DNA from: Pannonibacter phragmitetus DSM 14782 | GTDB lineage: Bacteria; Pseudomonadota; Alphaproteobacteria; Rhizobiales; Stappiaceae | Length of the DNA: 64,000 nt | Assembly (NCBI RefSeq): GCF_000382365.1 | Contig: NZ_KB908215.1 | Span: 682,001 to 746,000 of the forward strand | Direction of reading: 5' to 3' | Shown here: positions 46,393 through 55,192 of the stretch, one piece after another | Layout of the letters: each line of letters opens with the position of its first letter | How positions within the stretch are numbered: position 1 is the first letter of the stretch | The notes under the pieces: model-generated | Seen by the model: the letters and a program-made list of their open reading frames with translations, nothing else | Database searches by the model: none | What the model was told of the DNA's origin: nothing | Program-made: the position numbers and the translations under genes

Positions 46393-47298
46393 ATGATGAC
46401 AGCACCCGAGGCAGATCTTTTTCCCGGATTTGACGCCAGAATGATGGAGGCTGGCGGTGTCCGGCTGTTCTGCCGTCTCGGCGGCTCAGGGCCAGCCCTG
46501 CTGCTGCTTCACGGCTTTCCGCAAAGCCATGTGATGTGGCACCGCATCGCGCCGGAGCTTGTGCGGCATTTCACACTGGTGATCCCGGATCTGCGCGGCT
46601 ATGGCGCCAGCGATGCACCCGAAGGGGGTGCCAGCCTCTATTCCAAGCGGCAGATGGCGCAGGACGTGGCTCAACTGATGCGCGGCCTTGGCCACGAGCG
46701 CTTCATGGTCTGCGGCCATGACCGGGGCGCACGTGTCACCTACCGGCTGGCGCTGGATCATCCGGAAGCCGTCAGCCGCGCCGCCGTGCTGGATATTCTG
46801 CCCACCCATGACTACTGGGCCCGCATGGACCGGCAGTTCGCGCTCAAGGTCTACCACTGGGCCTTCCTTGCCCAGCCTGCACCCCTGCCCGAAACGTTGA
46901 TCGGCGGCAGCCCGGACTATTACATCGATCACACCATGGCGAGCTGGACAGCCGCCAGAAGCCTTGCTGCCTTTGATCCGGCGGCGCTGGACTGTTACCG
47001 GCTCGCCTTCCGCCAGCCCGCCCGCATCCACGCCATGTGTCAGGACTACCGGGCAGGCGCCACGACTGATCTGGAGCATGACGGTGCCGACATCGCCGCA
47101 GGACGGCAGATCGCCTGCCCGCTGCTGACGCTTTGGGGCACGTCAGGCATTGCACCGGGCGCTGGCACGCCGCTGGATGTGTGGCGCCGCTGGGCACCGC
47201 AGGCGGAAGGCGAAGGCGTGACCGGCGGGCATTTTCTCGCCGAGGAGAACCCGGTTGGAACGCTGGCGGCCCTTCTGCCGTTTCTGCAGGGAGAATAA
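46393..47298 (+). CDS. alpha/beta hydrolase, fluoroacetate dehalogenase-like
   Basis: 301-residue alpha/beta hydrolase with an aspartate nucleophile: D110 in VCGHDRGARV. Counting from the chosen ATG (AAGGAG 5 bases upstream), the residues known from the fluoroacetate dehalogenase of Rhodopseudomonas palustris occur at the same numbers: carboxylate-binding R111 and R114, triad D134 and H280, and the halide pocket H155, W156 and Y219. FLAQPAPLPETLI and CQDYRAGATTDLEHD are typical of that family. Expected reaction: hydrolysis of a haloacetate, perhaps fluoroacetate, to glycolate. No signal peptide. It is a lone gene between purD and the patatin gene. Substrate range cannot be read directly. Confidence 0.85.
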   Translation: MMTAPEADLFPGFDARMMEAGGVRLFCRLGGSGPALLLLHGFPQSHVMWHRIAPELVRHFTLVIPDLRGYGASDAPEGGASLYSKRQMAQDVAQLMRGLGHERFMVCGHDRGARVTYRLALDHPEAVSRAAVLDILPTHDYWARMDRQFALKVYHWAFLAQPAPLPETLIGGSPDYYIDHTMASWTAARSLAAFDPAALDCYRLAFRQPARIHAMCQDYRAGATTDLEHDGADIAAGRQIACPLLTLWGTSGIAPGAGTPLDVWRRWAPQAEGEGVTGGHFLAEENPVGTLAALLPFLQGE

Positions 47299-47382
47299 GC
47301 GGCCGGCGTTCCTGTCATTTTCCTGCCGGATAAATCACGCAAGACAGGCGCAACCCTGATACAGGAACATCTCCCCGCGCAG

Positions 47383-48237
47383 ATGCAGGAAGCGAGTTTC
47401 AAGATGACCTACCCCCGGATCGGCCTTGCCCTTGGCGGCGGCGGAGCGCGCGGCATGTCCCATATCCCGGTGTTTCAGGCCTTTGACGATCTGGGCGTGA
47501 AGCCCTGCCACATCACCGGCTCATCCATCGGCGCGCTGCTGGGGGCCGGTTATGCGGCTGGCCTGTCAGGCACGGAACTGTATGACTATGCGCTTGAAAC
47601 CTTCCGCCACCGCAACGCGCTGATTGCCCGCCTGTGGCAGCTGCGGCCCAAACGCTTCACCGATATGTTTAGCGGCGGGATTGCGCAGTTCGACCCGCTG
47701 AAGGTGGTCAATCTGTTTGCCGCAGATCTGATCCCGGATCATTTCGAGGATCTGAAGATCCCGCTGACGGTGCTGGCCACTGATTTCTACGGCTGCAGCG
47801 AGATTGACATCACCACAGGTCCGCTGCGCCCAGCCATCGCCGCCTCCATCGCCATCCCGGCCGTGTTCCGGGCGGTCGAAATGGGCGGCAAAGTGCTGAT
47901 TGACGGCGGCATCGCCAATCCCCTGCCCTTTGACATTCTGCCTGCCGATTGCGAAATCACCGTTGCCGTCGATGTGGTGGGCGTGCCCGTGCCGCGCAAA
48001 ACCCACCGGAATGCTCCGGCCACGCTGGATGCCCTGTTCGGCTCGTCCCAGATCCTGATGCGTACAATTACTGCAGAAAAACTCAAGCAAAAGCGGCCGG
48101 ATATACTTGTGCGGCCAGCCGTCGACGACATACGCGTTCTCGACTTCATGAAGACCCGGATGGTGCTCGAATCCGCAGAGCCGCTACGTGAGTTTGTGAA
48201 AGTCCGGCTCTCAAAACTGCTCGAAAAAGCGGCGTAA
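47383..48237 (+). CDS. patatin-like phospholipase family protein (RssA-like)
   Basis: 284-residue predicted serine acyl hydrolase. The oxyanion motif is GGGGARG, the nucleophile elbow is GSSIG, and the dyad aspartate is in LIDGGIANP. It is close in form to RssA of E. coli. The lipid substrate is unknown. The start may instead be the ATG seven codons later, which has AGGAAG upstream. It follows the dehalogenase-like gene by 84 bases and may share its transcript. Confidence 0.88.
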   Translation: MQEASFKMTYPRIGLALGGGGARGMSHIPVFQAFDDLGVKPCHITGSSIGALLGAGYAAGLSGTELYDYALETFRHRNALIARLWQLRPKRFTDMFSGGIAQFDPLKVVNLFAADLIPDHFEDLKIPLTVLATDFYGCSEIDITTGPLRPAIAASIAIPAVFRAVEMGGKVLIDGGIANPLPFDILPADCEITVAVDVVGVPVPRKTHRNAPATLDALFGSSQILMRTITAEKLKQKRPDILVRPAVDDIRVLDFMKTRMVLESAEPLREFVKVRLSKLLEKAA

Positions 48238-48378
48238 ACCGCAAAATTGCGCGGCTTCCGTGTATTCGTCCGGTGTTATGATATCTTTTCATGCCATTAT
48301 TTGACGCAGAATGCCAAATTAACCATTGTTTAATATGCGCGATTGAGAATTTCTCCTGTATCCAGAAGGAGAAACCGC

Positions 48379-48732
48379 ATGACCCGCGTTGCATCCCGGT
48401 CCTTGGATGAGGACACCTGCCCGGTCTCGGAAGAGACCTTCCAGCACCTTATGCACCTGAACGCAGCCTCGGCCGCAAGCGCCGCCGGAGATCTGCCGGA
48501 AGAGCAGAAAGCCCGGCTTGCCGTATTCTGCTACCGCAAGGCGCATCTGCGGCCCATCGGGCTGATGATCGCAGCAGGCTGCAGCCTGCGCGCGCTGCTC
48601 GACGAAGCCGGTCATGCCGGTGAAATTCTTTACCGCCAGTCCCGCGAGATGCAGGCCAGCCTGCCTTGCGACAAGTTCCAGCCTCAGCGCGGTGCAAGGC
48701 CGCCGGTAACTCTCTGTGTAATCAAGGGGTAA
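48379..48732 (+). CDS. conserved-looking hypothetical protein, 117 aa
   Basis: I do not recognise the family. AGAAGGAGAAACCGC gives the chosen ATG a strong ribosome-binding site. The protein is soluble, with three cysteines and helical stretches (LPEEQKARLAVFCYRKAHLRPIGLMIAAGCSLRALLDEAG). A good terminator follows at 48761. The strong initiation signal and terminator argue that it is a real single-gene unit. Confidence 0.65.
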   Translation: MTRVASRSLDEDTCPVSEETFQHLMHLNAASAASAAGDLPEEQKARLAVFCYRKAHLRPIGLMIAAGCSLRALLDEAGHAGEILYRQSREMQASLPCDKFQPQRGARPPVTLCVIKG

Positions 48733-48760
48733 GGTCTTTCCTCCCGCCTGCCCCCGCCTC

Positions 48761-48808
48761 GCGCCGCTCCGTCTTCCCCCAGCCAAGACATCCGGAGCGG
48801 CGCTTTTT
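48761..48808 (+). terminator. intrinsic terminator after the 117-aa gene
   Basis: GCGCCGCTCCG (48761-48771) and CGGAGCGGCGC (48793-48803) form a perfect 11-bp stem, followed by TTTTTCTTT. Confidence 0.88.
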
Positions 48809-48905
48809 CTTTGTCCGCCTGCCGGGCTCTGACGCAAAAGTGAGCTTGCCTGACGGACGATCTGGCCTACGCTCTTTCCATCACCGCATCAGGACGGGGT
48901 GCGCC

Positions 48906-49850
48906 ATGGTCAGGGATAGTTCCGAAAGCCACCGCAGATCTGCAAGTCTCAGGCAAGCTGCCGGACAGCTCCACGCCGCATGGCGGCAACTCCGGTCCTC
49001 CCTGTGGCGCGCAGCCCCGCTTCTGGCAGGCCTCAGCCTTGCCACTCCGGCTGCCGCCAGCTGCCAGTTGATCGCCTCCGGCCCGCAAGCGCCTCAGACC
49101 AGCGGCTGGGTGCTGCCCTCCGGCATAAAGGTCGCCAGCGCGTCGCCTGACCTTGCGCTGCAGCTGGCGCAGGCAGCTTCCCTGGCTCAGGACGAGGTGG
49201 GCCTGCGCTACATCGGTCATTCGACCTTTGAAATCACCAGCCCCAAGGGCGTGCGCATCGCAACGGACTACAACGACCGGGAAAAACCGGCGCTGCCGCC
49301 GCGCGTTGCGACCATGAACAACGCCCATTCCACGCACTTCACGCTCAACCCGGACCCGTCCATCGAGCATGTGCTCACGGGCTGGAACCCGGAAGGTGGC
49401 CCCATCCATCACGACATCCGTGTCGAAGACGTGCGCATCCGCAACCTGCCGACCAACGCCCGCGGCTGGGACGGGGAAACGCGCGCCTTCGGCAATTCCA
49501 TCTTCATCTTCGAACTGGCGGACCTGTGCATTGCCCACCTCGGTCACCTGCATCACCAGCTGACGCCGGATGATCTGGCCACGCTCGGCCGGATCGACGT
49601 GGTGCTGGCACCCGTGGACAATGCCGCCACCCTGCGCCTCGACAGCCTGATGGCCGTTCTGGACGGCATCAAGCCAACCGTGGTCGTGCCCATGCATTTT
49701 CACTTCACCGGCGCGCTGGAGCGCTTCCTCGCACGGGCTGCAAGCGATGGCTGGGCCGTGACGCCCTACCCGACCTCCTCTGCCGTTCTCTCCCGCAAGC
49801 TGCAGCCGGAGCAGCGAACAGTCATGGTGATGATGCCGGGCGGCGGGTAG
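48906..49850 (+). CDS. exported metallo-beta-lactamase-fold hydrolase
   Basis: 314-residue MBL-fold protein of the COG2220 (UlaG-like) type, with an Arg-rich N-terminus and a hydrophobic segment ending ATPAAAS that looks like a signal peptide. Possible metal ligands are in YIGHSTFEI, NNAHSTHF, HLGHLHHQL and VVPMHFHF. The usual HxHxDH motif is not present in normal form (AHSTHF in its place), so metal binding may be unusual. The substrate is unknown. The start is tentative; the frame is open further upstream through the preceding terminator. Confidence 0.75.
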   Translation: MVRDSSESHRRSASLRQAAGQLHAAWRQLRSSLWRAAPLLAGLSLATPAAASCQLIASGPQAPQTSGWVLPSGIKVASASPDLALQLAQAASLAQDEVGLRYIGHSTFEITSPKGVRIATDYNDREKPALPPRVATMNNAHSTHFTLNPDPSIEHVLTGWNPEGGPIHHDIRVEDVRIRNLPTNARGWDGETRAFGNSIFIFELADLCIAHLGHLHHQLTPDDLATLGRIDVVLAPVDNAATLRLDSLMAVLDGIKPTVVVPMHFHFTGALERFLARAASDGWAVTPYPTSSAVLSRKLQPEQRTVMVMMPGGG

Positions 49851-49856
49851 TACCCC

Positions 49857-50339
49857 TTAATCCTCCCGGCGGCTGCGGAAGAAATCCTTCAGCAGCTGAG
49901 ACGCCTCGGCTTCGGCAAAGCCGGAATAGACCTCCGGCGCGTGGTGGCAGGTGGGGCTGGCGTAGAAGCGCACGCCATGATCCACAGCGCCGCCCTTCTC
50001 ATCCCCCGCCCCGTAGTAGAGCCGGCGGATGCGGGCGAAGGAGATGGCGCCTGCACACATGGGGCACGGCTCCAGCGTGACATAGAGATCGCACCCCGGC
50101 AGCCGCTGGGAGGCAAGTGCCTCGCAGGCCATGCGGATGACCAGCACCTCGGCATGGGCCGTGGGATCATTGAGTTCCAGCGTGCGGTTGCCCGCCCTTG
50201 CCAGAACCTCGCCCTGACACACCAGCACGGCGCCCACCGGCACTTCACCGCGCGAGGCGGCCAGACGCGCCTCTTCCAGTGCCAGATCCATGAAGGACCG
50301 GACGGGGGCGTTGCGCTCTGTTGCCTTGGGTGGGTTCAT
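49857..50339 (-). CDS. tadA: tRNA-specific adenosine deaminase
   Basis: Converts A34 to inosine in tRNA-Arg(ACG), an essential decoding step. The 160-residue protein has the zinc and catalytic residues in NDPTAHAEVLVIR and LEPCPMCAGAISFARI. It is longer than the core by a short C-terminal tail. It converges on the MBL gene and is divergent from rluB. Confidence 0.95.
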   Translation of the reverse strand: MNPPKATERNAPVRSFMDLALEEARLAASRGEVPVGAVLVCQGEVLARAGNRTLELNDPTAHAEVLVIRMACEALASQRLPGCDLYVTLEPCPMCAGAISFARIRRLYYGAGDEKGGAVDHGVRFYASPTCHHAPEVYSGFAEAEASQLLKDFFRSRRED

Positions 50340-50504
50340 GTCCGGTTACGCTGCTATCTGCCTGTCTTTCTGGTGCTTTTAGAGCAAAGCAAGCCGCGCG
50401 TCAGCCGCTCCGTCGCCTGAGGCGTTTGCCAAGAGCTGCGAATTTTGTGCGGCAGCCGCATTTGCTTGATTCCTAAACCGTGCAAGCTCTGCTATGAGGC
50501 GGCC

Positions 50505-52550
50505 ATGACCGGCAATAAAACTCCTTCCCGGCCCCGCGGCAATCGCCCCGGCGGCCCGTCGCGCCGTAACGATGGCGCAGGCTCTTCCTCTTCCGGACGC
50601 GGCGGCAACCGCGCGCCCGGCAAAGGCTTTTCTGGCCCCCGCTCTTCCGGCCCCCGCTTCGGTGGCAAGAGCGGCCCCCAAGGCGACCGTCAGGGTGACC
50701 GCCCAGATAACCGCCAGGACAACCGTCAGGGCCGCGAAGGCGGCTTTGACGAGCGCGGGCACGGCCCGCGTGGCGGCCAGCGCGGCGACCGCAATGACGG
50801 TGCCCCGCGCGGCGAGCGTCCGCAGCGTGACGGCTGGGCTCCCCGTGGCGGCGACCGCCCGCAGCAGCGTGACGGCTGGGCCCCCCGTGGCGGCGACCGC
50901 CCGCAGCAGCGTGATGGCTGGGCCCCGCGTGGCGGCGACCGCCCGCAGCAGCGTGATGGCTGGGCTCCCCGTGGCGGCGACCGCCCCTATCGTGATGACC
51001 GCCCGATGCGCAACGACCGGCCCAAGCGCGCAGACAGCAAGCCTGCGCCCAAGCGCCAGGCGGCTCCCAAGCCGCAGGCCGTGCGCGTTGCGCCCGAAGT
51101 GTCGTCCCATGACGGCGAGCGTATCGCCAAGGTGATGGCCCGCGCCGGGCTGTGCTCGCGCCGCGATGCGGAAGTGTGGATCACGAACGGCCGCGTCAGC
51201 GTCAACGGCACCGTGCTGACCACTCCGGCCATCACCGTGACGGAAGACGATATCATTCTGGTGGATGGCGAGCCGCTGCCGCAGAAGGAGCGCACCCGCC
51301 TGTGGCTCTATCACAAGCCGCGCGGCCTGGTGACGACCAACTTCGACCCGGAAGGCCGTCCGACCGTCTTCGAGAAGCTGCCCGAGGACCTGCCGCGCGT
51401 AGTGTCCGTCGGCCGCCTCGACATCAACACCGAAGGCCTGCTGCTGCTGACCAATGACGGCGGCCTTGCCCGTGTGCTGGAACTGCCTGCCACCGGCTGG
51501 CTGCGCCGCTACCGCGTGCGTGCCTTTGGCGAGATCACGCAAGACCAGCTGAACGCGCTGGCCGATGGCGTTGCCATTGACGGCGTGCTTTACGGCGGCA
51601 TCGAAGCGGTTCTGGACAAGACGCAGGGCGACAACGTCTGGCTGACGCTGGGCCTGCGCGAGGGCAAGAACCGCGAAGTCAAGCGCGTGCTGGAGCATCT
51701 GGGCCTGTCGGTCAACCGGCTGATCCGTCTCTCCTTCGGCCCGTTTCAGCTTCTCGACCTGCCCGAAGGTGAGGCCCGCGAGATCAAGGGCCGCGTGCTG
51801 CGTGACCAGCTGGGCGACAAGCTGGCGGAAGCCGCAGGGGCCGACTTTGAAGCTCCGGTGCTGACCCAGGCCGCTCCGAAGGAAGAGCCGAAAAAGAAGA
51901 AGCCGCAGCAGCAGGGTCCCAAGACCCGTGGCGAGTGGATGACCGCACGTGACGGCGCACAAGCCGTGAACCGCCCCAAGGGCCCGCGCAGGCCGCGCCC
52001 TGAAGGCGGCGAGCGCAGCTTTGGCGCCAAAGACGGTGGCCGTGATGGCAACCGGGAGGGTGGCAAGCGTGAAGGCGGTGAGAGCCAGCGTCCGCAGAAG
52101 GTCTCCCCGCGCAGCCGCTTCCGCCTGACGCGCGAGCCTTCCGTCCGCAAGGCTGAAGACGAGCGTCCGCAGCGCACGCCCCGCCCCCGCCGCATCTGGG
52201 GGGCAGAGGGCCTGGTTGAGGACAAGCAGCAGGAACAGCGCACCGGCCGTGACCGCAAGCCCGCCTTCCGTGACCCGGATGACCGGCCGATCCGTCCGCG
52301 CGAGCGTTCCGAGCGGCCCGAGCGTCCGGAGCGGCGCGAGCGCCCCGAAGGCGGCAACCGTTTCGAACGCCCCGCAGGCGGCAGCCGTTTCGAACGCAGT
52401 GACCGGCCTGAGCGTGGCCAGCGCGACGATCGCGGTCCCCGTCCGGACCACGGCAACCGGCCTGACCGTGGAAACCGGCCCGTGCGCAGCGGCCCCGGCG
52501 GGCCGAAGCGCGGCGGTGGCGGCGGCTTCAAGCCCCGTTCGCGCGGCTAA
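50505..52550 (+). CDS. rluB: 23S rRNA pseudouridine synthase B with long RG-rich extensions
   Basis: 681-residue pseudouridine synthase of the RsuA/RluB group, which modifies 23S rRNA near position 2605. The ordered core spans about 205-450: an S4 domain ([31 protein letters not shown]), then the catalytic aspartate in [14 protein letters not shown]. Both ends carry long disordered Arg/Gly/Pro/Asp-rich tails, typical of alphaproteobacterial RluB and probably RNA-binding. The N-terminal tail contains four copies of a 14-residue unit [14 protein letters not shown]. The ATG has GAGG 6 bases upstream. rsmD follows after 11 bases. Confidence 0.93.
   Translation: MTGNKTPSRPRGNRPGGPSRRNDGAGSSSSGRGGNRAPGKGFSGPRSSGPRFGGKSGPQGDRQGDRPDNRQDNRQGREGGFDERGHGPRGGQRGDRNDGAPRGERPQRDGWAPRGGDRPQQRDGWAPRGGDRPQQRDGWAPRGGDRPQQRDGWAPRGGDRPYRDDRPMRNDRPKRADSKPAPKRQAAPKPQAVRVAPEVSSHDGERIAKVMARAGLCSRRDAEVWITNGRVSVNGTVLTTPAITVTEDDIILVDGEPLPQKERTRLWLYHKPRGLVTTNFDPEGRPTVFEKLPEDLPRVVSVGRLDINTEGLLLLTNDGGLARVLELPATGWLRRYRVRAFGEITQDQLNALADGVAIDGVLYGGIEAVLDKTQGDNVWLTLGLREGKNREVKRVLEHLGLSVNRLIRLSFGPFQLLDLPEGEAREIKGRVLRDQLGDKLAEAAGADFEAPVLTQAAPKEEPKKKKPQQQGPKTRGEWMTARDGAQAVNRPKGPRRPRPEGGERSFGAKDGGRDGNREGGKREGGESQRPQKVSPRSRFRLTREPSVRKAEDERPQRTPRPRRIWGAEGLVEDKQQEQRTGRDRKPAFRDPDDRPIRPRERSERPERPERRERPEGGNRFERPAGGSRFERSDRPERGQRDDRGPRPDHGNRPDRGNRPVRSGPGGPKRGGGGGFKPRSRG
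50826..50993 (+). repeat. 42-bp tandem repeat in rluB
   Basis: Four consecutive 42-base units starting CGTGACGGCTGGGCTCCCCG, at 50826, 50868, 50910 and 50952, encode [14 protein letters not shown]; the last unit ends in PY. They differ by only a few silent bases. Such repeats can gain or lose units in frame. Confidence 0.92.
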
Positions 52551-52561
52551 GAGGACCGGTT

Positions 52562-53122
52562 ATGCGCATCGTTGCCGGACGGTTCAAGGGCGCAAGCCTT
52601 GCCACGCCGAAGTCGGACGCCACGCGCCCGACTTCCGACCGGCTGCGCGAAACCATCTTCAACATCCTGCTGCATGGCGTCGGCGCGGATCTTGAGGGCG
52701 CACGGGTGCTGGATCTGTTTGCCGGCACCGGCGCCCTCGGCTTCGAGGCCATCAGCCGTGGTGCAAAACACGCCACCTTCGTTGAGGAAGGCGCGGATGC
52801 GCGCGGCGTGATCCGCCGCAACATGGAAGCCTTCGGCCTCAACGGCGCCGCCAAGATCCTGCGCCGGGATGCCACGAAACTGGGTGCAGCCGGAACAATC
52901 GAGCCGTTTGACCTGCTCTTCGCCGATCCGCCCTATGACAAGGGCCTCGGCGAACTGGCCCTGGCCTCTGCCCGCGAAGGCGGCTGGCTGGCCGGTGGCG
53001 CCATCTGCATTCTGGAAGAACGGGCCAGCAACACGGTCACGCTTCCGGCTGGCTTCGAGCTTCTCGACCAGCGCACAAGCGGCGACAGTCAGGTGCTTTT
53101 CGCGCGCTGCATGCCGCGCTGA
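52562..53122 (+). CDS. rsmD: 16S rRNA (guanine966-N2)-methyltransferase
   Basis: 186-residue SAM-dependent methyltransferase for G966 of 16S rRNA. MRIVAGRFKGASLATP is the typical start, LDLFAGTGALGFEAISRGA binds SAM, and the catalytic NPPY-type motif is ADPPYDKG. It lies 11 bases after rluB, forming an rRNA modification pair. Confidence 0.95.
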   Translation: MRIVAGRFKGASLATPKSDATRPTSDRLRETIFNILLHGVGADLEGARVLDLFAGTGALGFEAISRGAKHATFVEEGADARGVIRRNMEAFGLNGAAKILRRDATKLGAAGTIEPFDLLFADPPYDKGLGELALASAREGGWLAGGAICILEERASNTVTLPAGFELLDQRTSGDSQVLFARCMPR

Positions 53123-53156
53123 TCCCCTTTTCAGGCTAAAGGCTGCGGTTTTGCGG

Positions 53157-53423
53157 TCACGGCATCCTGATGCGGGGACGGGTGCGCTTCAGCACGCGCC
53201 CCAGCCGCAGCGGAGCCTTGTCCTCCAGCTTCATGAAGATACCGTTCAGGCGCAGCGACCGCCGCCGCAGGCGTCTCAGCAGGCGGATGGCCCAGGGGCT
53301 GGCAGCAAGCACCATGAAGAGGCTCAGGGCGATGAGAGGAAGCCCGGTTGGCAGCGGCAGGGGCAATGTCACAAGCCCCGCGAGCAGGACCGGAAGTGCG
53401 GCCAGCCAGACAATGCTTTTCAT
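53157..53423 (-). CDS. small membrane protein (PGPGW-like)
   Basis: 88-residue protein with a hydrophobic N-terminal half (MKSIVWLAALPVLLAGLV, then PLPTGLPLIALSLFMVLAASPWAIRLLRRLRRR) forming two membrane segments and a very basic C-terminal tail. The Pro-rich turn followed by a helix and an Arg cluster recalls the PGPGW family of small membrane proteins. GGGAGAC lies about 12 bases before the chosen ATG, rather far. Function is unknown. Confidence 0.6.
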   Translation of the reverse strand: MKSIVWLAALPVLLAGLVTLPLPLPTGLPLIALSLFMVLAASPWAIRLLRRLRRRSLRLNGIFMKLEDKAPLRLGRVLKRTRPRIRMP

Positions 53424-53896
53424 ACGGATCTGAAGTCTCCCGGCACTCCGCCGCAGCGCCCTCGCCGAAGCCGGCGGATTCCCTGCCTCCCACTTGATTG
53501 CCACGCGTCCAAGACAAGCGCGTGACGGGCGCGTGACGGGCGCATGATGGGCAATCAGCTCAGTCTCCTGCCCGGGACCGGCCGGCCCGCTCTCCCCTGC
53601 CTGCTGCGGAAAACGATCAACCACGGGAGGCGCACGCCCCTTAGTCATATGGTCAAAAACAAGGCAGACAACACCTTACTTGACTGCCAAAGCTTTCATC
53701 CATTTGCATTTTTCACAATCAGAATGCAGCCCTGTAAACAGGCGCGTGTCTTTTTTGCATCTACCCGATTAAATAAGTAAATCTCATTGTTCTGCCGATT
53801 TTCTTTTTTTCAAGCCGGCGTATCATCTTGGTATCGAACACCGACTCACCAGCCGCCTTTGGGGCGGGGAGCTGGCTCTTTGGGAAGGATCTCTGA
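53424..53896. other. upstream region of the porin gene
   Basis: About 470 bases. The half nearer the porin gene is clearly AT-rich (TTTTCTTTTTTTCAAG and similar), as expected for a strong promoter and 5' leader. A small hairpin, CCAGC...GCTGG, lies about 30 bases before the ribosome-binding site AAGGAT. No coding region is seen. Confidence 0.55.
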
Positions 53897-55060
53897 ATGC
53901 GCAGTGCACGACTGATTTCTGCAATGACACTTCTGGCTGCCTCTTCTGCTGGCGTCCTTGCAGCCGATCTCCCGGTTGCTCCCGAGCCGGTTGATTACGT
54001 CCGCGTCTGTGATGCTTTCGGCACCGGCTTCTTCTATATCCCCGGCACCGAAACCTGCCTGCGCGTCGAAGGACGTGTCCGCGCCGAGTATCGCTTTGAC
54101 AATTTCGGCGACAGTGACAATGCCTGGGATGACCGCACGGACTTCAGCACCTACACGCGTGCCCGTGGCACCATCCGTTTGGATGCGCGCACCAACAGCG
54201 AATACGGCCTCGTCCGCGCCTACATTAACACCTACTTCGAAAACAATTCGAACAACGGCACCGGCACCTCCACCACGCTCGAGCACGCCTTCGTCCAGTT
54301 CGGCAACTTCACCTTCGGCCGCACCGCGTCCATGTATGACTTCTGGACGGGCTACTCCTACGGCAACTTCCAGACCCAGTACACCGATGTGCGCAACTGG
54401 GTTGCCGCCTATACGGCATCGCTGGGCAATGGCCTGAGCGCGACCGTTTCGATCGAGGATGGCACCGTCCGCCGCTGGGGCATCAACGGCAGCGCCTACG
54501 CCGGACATCGTCTGCCGGATCTGGTCGCTAACCTGCGCCTTGATCAGGCCTGGGGCTCCGCACAGGTCATGGGTGCCCTCCACGAGGCACGCGCAGTTAC
54601 CGCTGGTTCCGACAGCAAGGTTGGCTACGCCGTCGGCGCCGGTGTGCAGATCAACGTTCCCTACTTCGCTCAGGGTGACGCCTTTGCGCTGCAGGCCATG
54701 TATGGCGATGGTGCATCGGGCTATGTGCTCGACTCCTGGGATGCGTCGATCTCTGACGCAACGCTGACCGGTGCTGCACTCAAGACCACCAAGGCCTGGG
54801 GCATTGGCGCTGGTTTCCTGCATAACTTCAGCGAGCAGTGGGATGCCAACATTGAAGGCGGCTACTACTCCGCCGATGCAGCTGGCACTGCCAACGACTT
54901 CAAGCAGTGGGGCGCCAACTTCAACGTCAACTGGAAGCCGGTTTCCGACTTTTCCATCGGCACCGAATTCGCCTACCGCAGCTTCGACTACAACCGTAGC
55001 TCGGGCCGCCGTGACCGCGACGAGTTCTACACCACGATCCGCGTCGAGCGCGTGTTCTGA
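53897..55060 (+). CDS. outer membrane porin, Omp2b/Porin_2 type
   Basis: Beta-barrel porin of 387 residues, the main diffusion channel class of Hyphomicrobiales. A signal peptide ending VLAADLPVA is followed by PEPVDYVRVCDAFGTGFFYIPGTETCLRV, the diagnostic N-terminal loop with its disulfide cysteines, then GRVRAEYRF. Alternating strands fill the rest, and it ends in phenylalanine (RVERVF), the outer-membrane assembly signal. It stands alone, with an AT-rich leader and its own terminator. Confidence 0.95.
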   Translation: MRSARLISAMTLLAASSAGVLAADLPVAPEPVDYVRVCDAFGTGFFYIPGTETCLRVEGRVRAEYRFDNFGDSDNAWDDRTDFSTYTRARGTIRLDARTNSEYGLVRAYINTYFENNSNNGTGTSTTLEHAFVQFGNFTFGRTASMYDFWTGYSYGNFQTQYTDVRNWVAAYTASLGNGLSATVSIEDGTVRRWGINGSAYAGHRLPDLVANLRLDQAWGSAQVMGALHEARAVTAGSDSKVGYAVGAGVQINVPYFAQGDAFALQAMYGDGASGYVLDSWDASISDATLTGAALKTTKAWGIGAGFLHNFSEQWDANIEGGYYSADAAGTANDFKQWGANFNVNWKPVSDFSIGTEFAYRSFDYNRSSGRRDRDEFYTTIRVERVF

Positions 55061-55130
55061 TGATGAAGCTCTGTGGCATGGTGCACCTGCGCCATGCCAC
55101 GTTCTGACACAGTCCCTCCCAGGACGAGAC

Positions 55131-55162
55131 CAGAGGGCCGCCACCGTGCGGCCCTCTTCTTT
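55131..55162 (+). terminator. intrinsic terminator after the porin gene
   Basis: AGAGGGCCGC and GCGGCCCTCT pair around CACCGT, followed by TCTTTAT. A second hairpin, GTGGCATGG/CCATGCCAC (55073-55100), lies just before it. Confidence 0.85.
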
Positions 55163-55192
55163 ATGAAGCAGGTCCAGACCCGAACCGGATCG

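Noticed and set aside
50826-50993. Short regular repeats as a CRISPR array
   Set aside because: The 42-base units are directly adjacent with no spacers and are in frame within rluB.
50379-52451. 690-codon minus-strand frame opposite rluB
   Set aside because: A product of the repetitive Arg/Gly-rich coding of rluB read backwards; low-complexity Ala/Leu/Thr protein with no start signal.
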